NCBI GenBank assembly: GCA_024231975.1
Contig: JAAEQB010000097.1
Coordinates: forward strand, 159,345 to 223,344
Length of the DNA: 64,000 bases
Direction of reading: 5' to 3'
Source of the DNA: Allobosea sp.
Lineage (GTDB): Bacteria > Pseudomonadota > Alphaproteobacteria > Rhizobiales > Beijerinckiaceae
In this document: positions 16,841 to 25,968 of the stretch, piece by piece
How positions within the stretch are numbered: the stretch's first letter is position 1
How the letters are laid out: every line of letters starts with the position of its first letter
The notes under the pieces: generated by a model
The model's database searches: none
What the model was told of the DNA's origin: nothing
What the model saw: only the letters and a program-made list of their open reading frames with translations
Program-made: the position numbers and the translations under genes

Positions 16841-17968
16841 ATGAAAAACGTGGTCGTCATCGGCGCCGGCAAGATCGGCGCAACCATCGCCGACCTGCTC
16901 GGCGCCACCGGGGATTACCGCGTGGTGATCGCCGACCGCTCCAACGAACAGCTCGCCGCGATCAAGACCAGCCCGACGATCTCGACCCGCCGGGTCGACA
17001 TCACCGACGCCGCCGAACTCGCAGAGGTGCTGAACGGCGCCTTCGCCGTACTCTCGGCCGCGCCCTACGACCTGACGACGCGCATCGCCGAGGCCGCCGC
17101 GGCGCAGGGCGTGCACTATCTCGACCTGACCGAGGACGTCGCCTCGACCCGCCGCGTCAAGGAGCTGGCGCTGACCGCCAAGGCGGCGCTGATCCCGCAA
17201 TGCGGGCTGGCTCCGGGCTTCATCTCGATCGTCGCCGCCGATCTCGCCCGCGACTTCGACCAGCTCGACAGCTTGAAGCTGCGCGTCGGCGCGCTGCCGC
17301 AGTACCCGTCCAATGCGCTGAACTACAACCTGACCTGGAGCACGGACGGGGTCATCAACGAGTATTGCGAGCCGTGCGAAGCCGTGGTCAACGGCGAGCG
17401 CGTGCTGGTGCCGGCAATGGAAGAGCGTGAGGAATTCTCGCTCGACGGCGTCACCTACGAGGCCTTCAACACCTCCGGCGGGCTCGGCACGCTCTGCGAC
17501 ACGCTCGCCGGCAAGGTCCGCACGCTGAACTACCGTACCATCCGCTATCCCGGCCATTGCGCGATCATGAAGGCGCTGCTCCAGGACCTGCGTCTCTCCG
17601 AACGGCGCGACGTGCTGAAGGACATCTTCGAGAACGCCCTGCCGAGCACGCTGCAGGACGTGGTCGTGATCTTCGTCACCGCCAGCGGCCGGATGAACGG
17701 CCGGCTGACCCAACAGACCTATGCCAACAAGGTCTACAGCGCCGTGGTCGGCGGCGTGATGCGCAGCGCCATCCAGATCACCACGGCGTCCGGCATCTGC
17801 GCGGTGCTCGACCTGCTGGCAGAGGGCAAGCTGCCGCAGAAGGGCTTCGTCAAGCAGGAAGACATCGGCTTCGACGCCTTCCTCGCCAACCGCTTCGGCC
17901 GCGCCTATGCCCGGCCCGAGGATCTCGGCCACGCCCCCGGCGAGACCCACGCGGCCCGCGCGGCCTGA
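16841..17968 (+). CDS. Saccharopine dehydrogenase-family protein (lysine-type amino acid dehydrogenase)
   Basis: 375-residue NAD(P)-dependent enzyme. The N-terminal Rossmann motif is KNVVVIGAGKIGATIADLLG, followed by LSAAPYDLTTRIAEAA and HYLDLTED, as in the saccharopine dehydrogenase / lysine 6-dehydrogenase superfamily. The middle region (QCGLAPGFISIVAADLA; YRTIRYPGHC) is also characteristic. A strong ribosome-binding site precedes ATG 16841. Neighbouring peptide importers, the Lrp regulator and hydrolases suggest a role in amino-acid catabolism, perhaps of lysine or a related diamine, but the exact substrate is inferred. Confidence 0.85.
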   Translation: MKNVVVIGAGKIGATIADLLGATGDYRVVIADRSNEQLAAIKTSPTISTRRVDITDAAELAEVLNGAFAVLSAAPYDLTTRIAEAAAAQGVHYLDLTEDVASTRRVKELALTAKAALIPQCGLAPGFISIVAADLARDFDQLDSLKLRVGALPQYPSNALNYNLTWSTDGVINEYCEPCEAVVNGERVLVPAMEEREEFSLDGVTYEAFNTSGGLGTLCDTLAGKVRTLNYRTIRYPGHCAIMKALLQDLRLSERRDVLKDIFENALPSTLQDVVVIFVTASGRMNGRLTQQTYANKVYSAVVGGVMRSAIQITTASGICAVLDLLAEGKLPQKGFVKQEDIGFDAFLANRFGRAYARPEDLGHAPGETHAARAA

Positions 17969-18033
17969 GCCGGCCGCCAAGCACATTCGCCTGCGGCTCG
18001 CAAGCGGGCCGATGTCAGGGGGTGCATGACCGA

Positions 18034-18057
18034 CTTTGGGCTGGCAACGGCCCAAAG
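18034..18057 (+). terminator. Hairpin after the saccharopine dehydrogenase-like gene
   Basis: CTTTGGGC (18034-18041) and GCCCAAAG (18050-18057) form a perfect 8-bp stem with an 8-base loop, about 65 bp after the stop. There is no U-run directly after it, so it may be a weak terminator or a processing site. Confidence 0.4.
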
Positions 18058-18079
18058 CCGAGCTACAAGACAAAAAATA

Positions 18080-18093
18080 GTTCCATAGGGAAC
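18080..18093. promoter_or_regulatory. Short palindrome upstream of the M81 peptidase gene
   Basis: GTTCC-ATAG-GGAAC lies 23 bp before the ATG, directly after an A-rich stretch (acaaaaaatag). Its size and place fit an operator for a helix-turn-helix dimer. No ligand or protein can be assigned. Confidence 0.35.
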
Positions 18094-18116
18094 GTTTGCG
18101 GGGAAACGATCAAACG

Positions 18117-19604
18117 ATGGCCAGACGCGTCCTGATCGCGGAATTCATGCATGAGACGAACACCTTCAGTGTTCAGCTCACCGATGAGGCGGTGTTCCGC
18201 CATCACGGCGTCTTCCGCGACAATGAGGTTCCCGCCGCCTTCCAGGGGACGCGGACCTCGATGGGCGCTGCCTTCGAGGCCGCCGGAAAGTTCGGTTGGA
18301 GCCTCGTCCATCCGCTCGTCACCGGAGCCAACCCGTCAGGCCGCGTCACCGACGCGGCCTTCGACGTCTTTGCCGGGATGATCGTTTCCGCCTGCGAGCG
18401 GCTCGACGGCGTGCTGCTGCATCTGCACGGGGCGATGGCAACCGAGAGCTCGGATGATGGCGAAGGCGAATTGCTCAAGCGCATCCGCGCCAAGGTCGGA
18501 CCAGACGTCCCGGTCGTCGCGATCCTCGACCTGCACGCGACGCTGACGCAAGCAATGGCCGACAACGCCAACGCGCTGATCTCCTACCGGACCTATCCGC
18601 ATATCGACCAGTATGAGCGCACCTGGCAGGGCGCCGAGTTGCTGGAGCGCGCGATGCGAGGCGAGATCAGGCCGCGTGTCGCGGTGGCGCGCCGGCCGAT
18701 CCTCTATGCGCTCGATGGCGGGCGCACGACCTCACCACCCTTCATGGAGCTGCTGCGCCGTGGCGATGTGCTGGAGGCAGCGGGCGGTGCGCTCGTCGTC
18801 AGCGTCCAGGCCGGCTTCTCCTCGGCCGATGTCCACGATATCGGCCCGTCCATCGCCGTGACCCATGACGATCGCGGCAAGGCGCAGGCCATCGCCGAGG
18901 AGCTGATGGACTATGCCTGGGAGCAGCGGCACTTCTCCTCGATCCACTTCACCCCGCTGAAGGAGGCTATGGCGAGGGCGAAGGCCGGCGAAGGCACGCT
19001 CGGGCCGGAGGCCGGCGGCAAGCCGGTGGTGATCTCCGACTACTCCGACAATCCCGGCTCCGGTGCCTATGGCGACGCGACCAATCTGCTGCGCGCCGTG
19101 CTCGACGCCGGCCTCAAGAATGTCGGCTTCCACGCGATCCGCGATCCGGAAGCCGCGCTCGCAGCGCAGGCGGCCGGCGTCGGCAACCGCGTCAAGCTGA
19201 AGCTCGGCGGCAAGGTCGATCCGTCGACCGGCGGCGGCCCGCTCGAGCTCGACGCCCATGTCGTCGCGCTCACCGACGGGCATTTCATCTGCTACGGGCC
19301 GATGGGCGGCGGCGTCTGGCGCAATTACGGGCTCTCGGCGCTGCTGCGCGTCGACGATGTCGAGATCATCGTCATCACCCATAACGGCCAGGCGACCGAC
19401 CTTGCCCAGTTCACCTCGCTCGGCGTCGATCCCACGCGGAAATCGACCGTCATCGTCAAATCGATGCAGCATTTCCGTGCCGCCTTCGAGCCGATCGCGC
19501 GCGAGGTGATCGAGGTCGACACCGGCGCGCTCTCGACCAAGAACTTCAAGGAGCGCCCCTACAAGAAGGTGCGCCGCCCGATCTTCCCGCTCGACGACAT
19601 CTGA
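18117..19604 (+). CDS. M81-family metallopeptidase (microcystinase C, MlrC-like)
   Basis: 495-residue hydrolase of the MlrC family, which cleaves small linear peptides and unusual amides after uptake. Family motifs: LIAEFMHETNTFS at the N-terminus, GVLLHLHGAMATES, ILDLHATLTQAM and SYRTYPHIDQYE in the catalytic domain. The C-terminal MlrC domain has VISDYSDNPGSGAYGDATNL and CYGPMGGGVWRNYG. ATG 18117 begins MARRVLIAEF, matching family N-termini. The next gene is an amidohydrolase on the same strand about 90 bp away, then a peptide-binding protein, so these look like one scavenging pathway. Confidence 0.9.
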   Translation: MARRVLIAEFMHETNTFSVQLTDEAVFRHHGVFRDNEVPAAFQGTRTSMGAAFEAAGKFGWSLVHPLVTGANPSGRVTDAAFDVFAGMIVSACERLDGVLLHLHGAMATESSDDGEGELLKRIRAKVGPDVPVVAILDLHATLTQAMADNANALISYRTYPHIDQYERTWQGAELLERAMRGEIRPRVAVARRPILYALDGGRTTSPPFMELLRRGDVLEAAGGALVVSVQAGFSSADVHDIGPSIAVTHDDRGKAQAIAEELMDYAWEQRHFSSIHFTPLKEAMARAKAGEGTLGPEAGGKPVVISDYSDNPGSGAYGDATNLLRAVLDAGLKNVGFHAIRDPEAALAAQAAGVGNRVKLKLGGKVDPSTGGGPLELDAHVVALTDGHFICYGPMGGGVWRNYGLSALLRVDDVEIIVITHNGQATDLAQFTSLGVDPTRKSTVIVKSMQHFRAAFEPIAREVIEVDTGALSTKNFKERPYKKVRRPIFPLDDI

Positions 19605-19691
19605 GCGGGATCGAAGACCACGACCGGCCGAAAGCGCCGGCAGCTACGAGACTGGAGGATGCCAGATGGCAGGGATGACGGAGCAAGCGGC

Positions 19692-21323
19692 ATGAGCGTC
19701 AAGGCCGATATCGTGCTGCGCGGCGGGCCGATCTGGTGCGGGCGCGAAGAGGGCGTGGTCGAGGCGCTGGCGCTCTGGGGCGACAAGGTGCTCGCCGCCG
19801 GCAAGGAGGCCGCGCTCGCCGGTCTCGTCGGACCCTCGACCAAGGTCATCGACCTCGCCGGCCGTCTGGCGACGCCGGGGCTGAACGATTCCCATCTCCA
19901 CCTGATCTCGGTCGGCCTGACCATGGATTGGGTCGACGCCCGTCCCGCCGTGGCCCCGACGCTGGACGCCCTGCTCGGCCAGATCGCCGAGCGCGCCGCG
20001 AAGGCAAAGCCCGGTGAGTGGGTGCTGGCGCGCGGCTATGACCAGACCAAGCTCGACACCGGCCGCCACCCGTTCCGCGAGGAGCTCGACCGCGCCTCCC
20101 CGAACACCCCGGTCATGCTGGTCCGGACCTGCGGCCACATCTCGATCTGCAACTCACAGGCGCTCGCGCTCGGCGGCATCGACGAGACCTCGGCGACACC
20201 GCCCGGCGGGCTGATCGAGCAGCAGAATGGCCGCCTCACCGGCCTGCTGGCGGAAAATGCCCGCGCCCCGGTCAAGGCCGCGATTCCGGAGCCGAGCGAG
20301 GAACAGCTTCTGGCCGCGATCGAGCGCGGCGGCAATTATCTGCTCTCGCTCGGGATCACCAGCTGCATGGATGCAGCGGTTGGCATGGTCACCGGCTTCA
20401 ACGAGATCGCGGCCTATCACAAGGCCAAGCGCGACGGCCGCCTGCCGGTGCGCACCTGGCTCGCTCTGCTCGGCGACGAGGGCCGCTCGATCGTACCGCA
20501 ATGCCATGAAGCCGGACTGATCTCCGGCACCGGCGACGACATGCTGATGATCGGCGCGGTCAAGATCTTCCTCGACGGCTCGGCCGGCGGACGCACCGCC
20601 TGGATGAGCGAGCCTTATCTCGGCGACGACAAGACCACCGGCGTGCAGATGCTCTCGGACGAGGACCTGCAGCGGCAGGTGCTCGACGCCCATGCCAAGG
20701 GCTACCAGCTCGCCTGCCACGCCATCGGCGATGCGGCGATCGAGCAGCTGATCACCGCCTATGAGAAGGCGCTCAAGGCCCACCCCGATCCGGACCGGCG
20801 CCACCGCATCGAGCATTGCGGCTTCTCGACGCCGCAGCAGCACGAGCGGATGGTCAAGGCCGGCATCTATCCCTGCCCGCAGCAGGTCTTCATCCACGAT
20901 TTCGGCGACGCCTATATCAAGGTGCTCGGCGAGGAGCGGGCGCTGCCGAGCTATCCGTTCCGGACCTGGTTCGATCTGGGCTTGAAACCGGCGACCGGCA
21001 GCGATGCGCCGGTCTGCGATCCCGACCCGTTCCCGAACTTCCACACCATGCTGACGCGCCAGACCTGGCGCGGCACGGTCATGGATGAGCGCCAACGCGT
21101 CTCGATCGAGGAGGCGTTGCAGGCCTATACCGAATACGGCGCCTTCTCGCAGAAGCAGGAAGCGGTGAAGGGCAAGCTCAAGCCCGGCTTCCTCGCGGAT
21201 GTCGCCGTGTTCTCGCGCGATCTGCTCTCGGCCATGCCGGGAGAGATCCTCAAGGACACACGCTGCGACCTGACCATTCGCGGCGGCAAGGTCGTCTACG
21301 AGCGTTCGGGCAGCGCGGCCTGA
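19692..21323 (+). CDS. Amidohydrolase-family enzyme (YtcJ/exoenzyme-type)
   Basis: 543-residue metal-dependent hydrolase. Visible motifs are GLNDSHLHLISVG (HxH metal ligands), LACHAIGDAAIEQ, RRHRIEHCGF and ATGSDAPVCDPDPF (catalytic Asp). These define the YtcJ-like group (Amidohydro_3), whose members cleave formamides, N-acyl or cyclic amides. ATG 19692 was chosen for its ggag ribosome-binding site; the upstream in-frame ATG 19659 directly abuts a ggagg and adds residues not seen in the family. Context with M81 peptidase and peptide importer points to amide or peptide degradation. Confidence 0.87.
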   Translation: MSVKADIVLRGGPIWCGREEGVVEALALWGDKVLAAGKEAALAGLVGPSTKVIDLAGRLATPGLNDSHLHLISVGLTMDWVDARPAVAPTLDALLGQIAERAAKAKPGEWVLARGYDQTKLDTGRHPFREELDRASPNTPVMLVRTCGHISICNSQALALGGIDETSATPPGGLIEQQNGRLTGLLAENARAPVKAAIPEPSEEQLLAAIERGGNYLLSLGITSCMDAAVGMVTGFNEIAAYHKAKRDGRLPVRTWLALLGDEGRSIVPQCHEAGLISGTGDDMLMIGAVKIFLDGSAGGRTAWMSEPYLGDDKTTGVQMLSDEDLQRQVLDAHAKGYQLACHAIGDAAIEQLITAYEKALKAHPDPDRRHRIEHCGFSTPQQHERMVKAGIYPCPQQVFIHDFGDAYIKVLGEERALPSYPFRTWFDLGLKPATGSDAPVCDPDPFPNFHTMLTRQTWRGTVMDERQRVSIEEALQAYTEYGAFSQKQEAVKGKLKPGFLADVAVFSRDLLSAMPGEILKDTRCDLTIRGGKVVYERSGSAA

Positions 21324-21454
21324 ACGTCGCGCTGCACAATCGAAACAAGAAGACAGGGCGCAAAAGCCCGCTAAGGTCTCAGATGGAACGAATACCGGCG
21401 CCGATCAACGGCGCCGACCTCGATAAGTTCACCAACAGATTGGGAGGTTTCGAC

Positions 21455-23047
21455 GTGTTGAAAAAGCTTGCCTTCACGACCGCGCTGACATTCGCGGCCT
21501 TCACCCTGCAGGCGCAGGCCCAGGAGCCGCGCCGCGGCGGCACGATCCGCTTCACCGCGCCGTACGGGGCGTCCTTCGTCAGCAATGACAGCCATGTCTC
21601 GAACCAGATCCAGGACGAGATCTACGGCTATGCCCTGCACGGCATGCTCTACAAATGGGATGCCAAGAACGGCAAGCCCGTGCTCGACATCGCCGAGAGC
21701 GTCCAGGTCTCGGCCGACGGCAAGACCTATACCTACAAGCTGCGCGACAACGCGCTCTTCCATAACGGCCGCAAGCTGACCTCCGACGACGTCATCTGGT
21801 CCTATACCCGCATCATGGACGGTTCGAAGAACTATCCGGGCGCGCGATATGTCGCCCGCATCGTCGGCGCGACCGAGGTCCAGAAGGGCCAGGCCAAGGA
21901 GATCTCCGGCCTGAAGAAGATCGACGACTCCAGCTTCTCGATGACGCTGACCGACAAGGCCGATCCCGGCTACTTCCTGTTCCAGGCGCAGACCGCGATC
22001 CTGCCGGCCAAGGAAGCCCAGCAGCCCGGCTTCTTCGACAAGCCGATCGGCCTCGGACCATTCAAGTTCGTCGAGCACGTGCCGGGCTCGCGCATGGCCT
22101 TCGAGCGCTGGGACAAGTACTTCCTCGCCGGCAAGCCCTATGCCGACAAGCTCGTGATCTCGCCGATGGGTGAGGCGGCGGCGCGCGACGTCGCCTTCCG
22201 CAACAAGGAGGTCGACGTCTCGATCCTGGGCTCGACCCAGTACGTCGCCTACAAGGCCGATCCCAACCTGTCGAAGGGCATTTTGGAGGTCGCCGAGGTC
22301 TTCACCCGCAATATGGGCATGAACCCGACCTTCAAGCCCTTCTCCGACAAGCGCGTGCGCCAGGCGATCAACTACGCCATCGACAGCGATCTGATCATCA
22401 AGCGCCTCGTCCGCGACAAGGCCTATCGCGCCGCGAGCTGGCTGCCGCTGTCCTCGCCCGCCTTCGACAAGGACGCCAAGCCCTACGCCTTCGATCCCGA
22501 CAAGGCCAAGAAACTCCTGGTCGAGGCCGGCTATCCCGATGGCTTCGAGTTCGAATGGACCGCGACCCCGAATGAAAGCTGGGGCGTGCCGATCGTCGAA
22601 GCGACGATCCCGATGCTCGCCAAGGTCGGCATCAAGGTGAAGGTCAAGCCGGTCGAGACCTCGGCGCTCGGCGGCGTCGTCGTGGGCGGCGACTTCCAGG
22701 CCTATATCTGGTCGAACACCTCGGGCCCGGACTCGCTGACGGCGCTGAAGTGCTTCCACTCCTCGACGCCGCGCTCGTCCTGCAACTACACCACCTTCAA
22801 GAACGCAGACTATGACAAGCTGATCGACGACGCCTCGAACGAGACCGATCCGGCCAAGCAGCTCGACCTCCTGAAGAAGGCCAATGCCTTCCTGCAGGAA
22901 GAGGCCCCGGTCTGGTTCTTCAACTACAACAAGGCGGTGCTGGCCTATCAGCCCTGGCTGCACGGCCTCCAGCCGAATTCCACCGAGCTGGCGCTGCAGC
23001 GCTATGAGGAGCTCTGGGTCGACACCACCTCGCCCGCAGCGAAGTAA
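21455..23047 (+). CDS. Peptide ABC importer substrate-binding protein (family 5), second importer
   Basis: 530-residue periplasmic binding protein. GTG 21455 was chosen because tgggagg (21441-21447) sits seven bases upstream and translation gives a signal peptide (MLKKLAFTTALTFAAFTLQA) followed by QAQEPRRGGTIRF. Family features include SADGKTYTYKLRDNALFHNG and SDKRVRQAINYAIDSDLI. It belongs to an importer whose two permeases follow at 23138 and 24082 but which has no ATPase gene of its own. Confidence 0.92.
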   Translation: MLKKLAFTTALTFAAFTLQAQAQEPRRGGTIRFTAPYGASFVSNDSHVSNQIQDEIYGYALHGMLYKWDAKNGKPVLDIAESVQVSADGKTYTYKLRDNALFHNGRKLTSDDVIWSYTRIMDGSKNYPGARYVARIVGATEVQKGQAKEISGLKKIDDSSFSMTLTDKADPGYFLFQAQTAILPAKEAQQPGFFDKPIGLGPFKFVEHVPGSRMAFERWDKYFLAGKPYADKLVISPMGEAAARDVAFRNKEVDVSILGSTQYVAYKADPNLSKGILEVAEVFTRNMGMNPTFKPFSDKRVRQAINYAIDSDLIIKRLVRDKAYRAASWLPLSSPAFDKDAKPYAFDPDKAKKLLVEAGYPDGFEFEWTATPNESWGVPIVEATIPMLAKVGIKVKVKPVETSALGGVVVGGDFQAYIWSNTSGPDSLTALKCFHSSTPRSSCNYTTFKNADYDKLIDDASNETDPAKQLDLLKKANAFLQEEAPVWFFNYNKAVLAYQPWLHGLQPNSTELALQRYEELWVDTTSPAAK

Positions 23048-23057
23048 TCCCATCCCG

Positions 23058-23087
23058 AGCCCCCGCCGTCGCATGGCGGCGGGGGCT
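23058..23087 (+). terminator. Strong hairpin between binding-protein and permease genes
   Basis: AGCCCCCGCCG (23058-23068) and CGGCGGGGGCT (23077-23087) are perfect 11-bp arms, 10 bp after the binding-protein stop, with no long U-run. Such hairpins usually stabilise the upstream message and reduce read-through, giving more binding protein than permease. Confidence 0.55.
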
Positions 23088-23137
23088 TGTCCGCCTCCGC
23101 CCGCCGGTCACGACCCGGCGCTCAGGAGCCTATCGTC

Positions 23138-24073
23138 ATGTTGCCTTATGTCTTTCGCCGGCTGCTGCAGGCGATCCCGATCTTGTTGGCGGTCGCCGCG
23201 CTGGTCTTCGTGATGTTCAGCGTCATCCCCGGCAATTTCGCCACCAGCCAGATGGCCGATGGCCGCAGCAACATCGACGCTGCGACGATCGCGCGGATGA
23301 ACGAGCAGTTCGGCCTCAACGACCCGCTGCCGCTGCGCTTCGCAAAATATGTCGGCGGGCTCGCGACCTTCGATCTCGGCGATTCCTTCCGGACTCGCCA
23401 GCCGGTCACGGCGCTGATCGGCGAGCGGCTCTGGCCAAGCCTGCAGCTCGCGCTCGCCGCCATGGCTTTCGCCATCGTCATCGGCGTGCCGCTCGGCTTC
23501 TTCGCAGCACTGAAACCGGGGAGCTGGGTCGACATGCTCTCCATGGTCTTCGCCGTCTCGGGGCTATCGCTGCCGATGTTCTGGCTCGGCCTGCTCTTGA
23601 TGTACGCCTTCGCGCTGACGCTGAACTGGTTCCCGAGCTTCGGCTATGGCAACGGCGATCCCCGCTACATCGTTCTGCCGGCGATCGCGCTCGGCGTCTC
23701 GCCGCTGGCCCTGCTGGCGCGCACCTCCCGCGCCGCCGTGCTCGAGATCCTGCACGCCGACTTCGTCCGCACCGCCCGGGCCAAGGGTGCGAGCGCCTAT
23801 CGCGTCATGCGCTGGCACGTGGCGCGCAACGCGCTCGTCATCGTGCTGACCACGCTCGGCCTGCAATTCGGCTCGGTGCTCGGCCAGGCGGTGGTCGTCG
23901 AGAAGCTGTTCGCCTGGCCGGGGCTCGGCTCGCTCCTGGTCGACAGCGTCACCTGGCGCGACATCCCGGCCGTGCAGGGCTGCATCCTGACGATCGTGCT
24001 CTTCTTCCTCGTCGTGAACATCGCCGTCGACGTGCTCTGCGCCGTCGTCGATCCGCGCATCAAGTATAGCTAG
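23138..24073 (+). CDS. Peptide ABC importer permease (DppB type), second importer
   Basis: 311-residue inner-membrane permease. ATG 23138 (MLPYVFRRLLQAIPILLAVA) follows a caggag ribosome-binding site at 23122-23127. Family segments are VFVMFSVIPGNFAT, the EAA-like loop FVRTARAKGASAYRVMRWHV and FAWPGLGSLLVDSV. It follows the binding-protein gene after a strong hairpin and precedes the DppC-type partner by eight bases. Confidence 0.92.
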   Translation: MLPYVFRRLLQAIPILLAVAALVFVMFSVIPGNFATSQMADGRSNIDAATIARMNEQFGLNDPLPLRFAKYVGGLATFDLGDSFRTRQPVTALIGERLWPSLQLALAAMAFAIVIGVPLGFFAALKPGSWVDMLSMVFAVSGLSLPMFWLGLLLMYAFALTLNWFPSFGYGNGDPRYIVLPAIALGVSPLALLARTSRAAVLEILHADFVRTARAKGASAYRVMRWHVARNALVIVLTTLGLQFGSVLGQAVVVEKLFAWPGLGSLLVDSVTWRDIPAVQGCILTIVLFFLVVNIAVDVLCAVVDPRIKYS

Positions 24074-24081
24074 GCTCGCCG

Positions 24082-24903
24082 ATGAAGTTCCGTGCCAACC
24101 TCTGGATCGGCGCCACCTGCTTTGCGCTCGTCGTCGCAGGCGGCGTGTTCGCGCCCTGGCTCGCCCATACCGACCCGGTGATGGACGCCAATCTGATGAA
24201 CGCCGAGATCCCGCCTGGCTCCGAATTCTGGTTCGGCACCGACGCGCAGGGCCGCGACATCTACAGCCGCGTGCTGCATGGCGCCCGCATCTCGCTGACG
24301 GTCGGCATCGTCTCGCAATTGATCAACACCTGCATCGGCGTCGCGCTCGGCCTCTCCGCCGCCTATTGGGGCGGCTGGTGGGACGATTTCGTCAACGGCC
24401 TCACCAATATGATGCTCGCCATTCCCTCGCTGATCTTCGCGCTGGCGATCATGGCGATCCTGCAGCCGGGCCTGACCAGCCTCTTGATCGCGCTCGGCCT
24501 GACCAACTGGTCCTTCACCTGCCGGTTGACGCGGGCCGCGACGCTCTCGGTCAAGCAGCTCGGCTATGTCGAGGCGGCGAAATCCCTCGGCTACGGCACC
24601 TTCCGGATCATGTTCACCCAGATCCTGCCGAACATCGCCGGCCCGATCATCGTGATCGGCACGCTCGGCATGGGCGGCGCCGTGCTGGCCGAGGCCTCGC
24701 TCTCCTTCCTCGGGCTCGGCATCCGCCCGCCCTTCCCGAGCTGGGGCTCGATGCTCTCCGACGCGCGCGACCAGATCTCGACCGCACCCTGGATCTCGAT
24801 CTTCCCGGGCCTCGCCATCTTCCTGACCGTGCTCGGCCTCAACCTGCTCGGCGACGGGCTGCGCGACATCCTCGACCCGCACTCGCAGACCCGCAAGGCC
24901 TGA
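24082..24903 (+). CDS. Peptide ABC importer permease (DppC type), second importer
   Basis: 273-residue permease with the DppC-type FWFGTDAQGRDIYSRVLHGA segment, EAA loop (YVEAAKSLGYGTFRIMFTQI) and the C-terminal FPGLAIFLTVLGLNLLGDGL motif. It follows its DppB partner closely. No ATPase gene follows: the next genes are metabolic, so an ATPase encoded elsewhere, possibly the fusion at 9954-11564, must energise it. Confidence 0.92.
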   Translation: MKFRANLWIGATCFALVVAGGVFAPWLAHTDPVMDANLMNAEIPPGSEFWFGTDAQGRDIYSRVLHGARISLTVGIVSQLINTCIGVALGLSAAYWGGWWDDFVNGLTNMMLAIPSLIFALAIMAILQPGLTSLLIALGLTNWSFTCRLTRAATLSVKQLGYVEAAKSLGYGTFRIMFTQILPNIAGPIIVIGTLGMGGAVLAEASLSFLGLGIRPPFPSWGSMLSDARDQISTAPWISIFPGLAIFLTVLGLNLLGDGLRDILDPHSQTRKA

Positions 24904-24931
24904 GCCTTCCTTTCGACGAAAGACCCTGCCC

Positions 24932-25894
24932 GTGACTGCCATCGACCTCGACGACGGCCCGCTCGAAACCGTCAGCTTCATCGGCCTGAAGCCCGGCCCG
25001 AAGCTGATCGTGACGGGTGCCGTCCACGGCAACGAGCCCTGCGGGCCGACCGCGATCCGCCGCGTCATCGAGGAGTGCCGGGCAGGCAAGATCAAGATCC
25101 TGCGCGGGGAGGTCACCTTCCTGCCCGTCACCAACCCGAAGGCCTTCCGCCTGAAGACGCGCGAGGGCGACCGCAACTTCAACCGCGACCTGCGCGAGCG
25201 GCCCTTGGCCGGGGATTACGAGGACCGGATCGGCAATCCGGTCTGCGCGCTGCTGCGCCGGCACGATGCGCTGCTCGACATCCACTCCTTCCGGCAGGAG
25301 GGCGAGCCCTTCGTCTTCTTCGGCCCGTCCAATAATCGCGGCGAGCTCGAACCCTTCGCGCGGGCGGAGGAGGAGCTGGCGCTCGCCTCCTGCCTCGGCG
25401 TCTCCACGGCGATCCATGGCTGGCTCGACAACTATGCCAGGCTGCTCGACATCCGCACCCGCCTGCCGGTGCCGAAGCTCAACGTCACCGAAGGCTACGG
25501 CACCACCGAGTTCATGCGCTTTAGCGGCGGCTATGCGGTGACGCTGGAATGCGGCACGCATGACGACCCCAAGGCCGCCGATATCGGCTATGCCGCAATC
25601 CGCAACACGCTGGCGCAATTGAAGCTGGTCGATGCGCCGCTGCCGAAGCCCGCCTTGCACGACGTGATCGAGATGGTCGAGGTCCTCCTCTGCGAAACGG
25701 AAGGCGACCGCGCCGAGTCCGGCTGGCGCACCGGCGACGCGGTCAAGGCCGGCGCCACCCTCGCCCACCGCGCCGACGGCACGAAGGTGACGGCGCCGCG
25801 CGACGGCTACATCATCTTCCCGAACACCGCGCCCAAGCTCGGCGAGGCAATCTGCCATTTCGGGATCGCCAGCAGCCGACGCGCCGGCGGCTAA
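24932..25894 (+). CDS. Succinylglutamate desuccinylase/aspartoacylase-family deacylase
   Basis: 320-residue zinc carboxypeptidase-like deacylase. Metal-binding motif HGNE is in GAVHGNEPCGPTAI, with later His in LLDIHSFRQEGEP. The C-terminal part resembles the beta-sandwich domain of AstE-like proteins (SGWRTGDAVKAGATLAHRADG). GTG 24932 is the start: it is 28 bp after the permease stop. The likely role is removal of an N-acyl group from imported amino acids. The exact substrate is unknown. Confidence 0.85.
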   Translation: MTAIDLDDGPLETVSFIGLKPGPKLIVTGAVHGNEPCGPTAIRRVIEECRAGKIKILRGEVTFLPVTNPKAFRLKTREGDRNFNRDLRERPLAGDYEDRIGNPVCALLRRHDALLDIHSFRQEGEPFVFFGPSNNRGELEPFARAEEELALASCLGVSTAIHGWLDNYARLLDIRTRLPVPKLNVTEGYGTTEFMRFSGGYAVTLECGTHDDPKAADIGYAAIRNTLAQLKLVDAPLPKPALHDVIEMVEVLLCETEGDRAESGWRTGDAVKAGATLAHRADGTKVTAPRDGYIIFPNTAPKLGEAICHFGIASSRRAGG

Positions 25895-25968
25895 CCTTCG
25901 CAACCAAGAGTCGTTCTTGCTTCATGCGCTGATCGCGGCAACATGCAGCCGCGACCTCAGGAGTTCCC

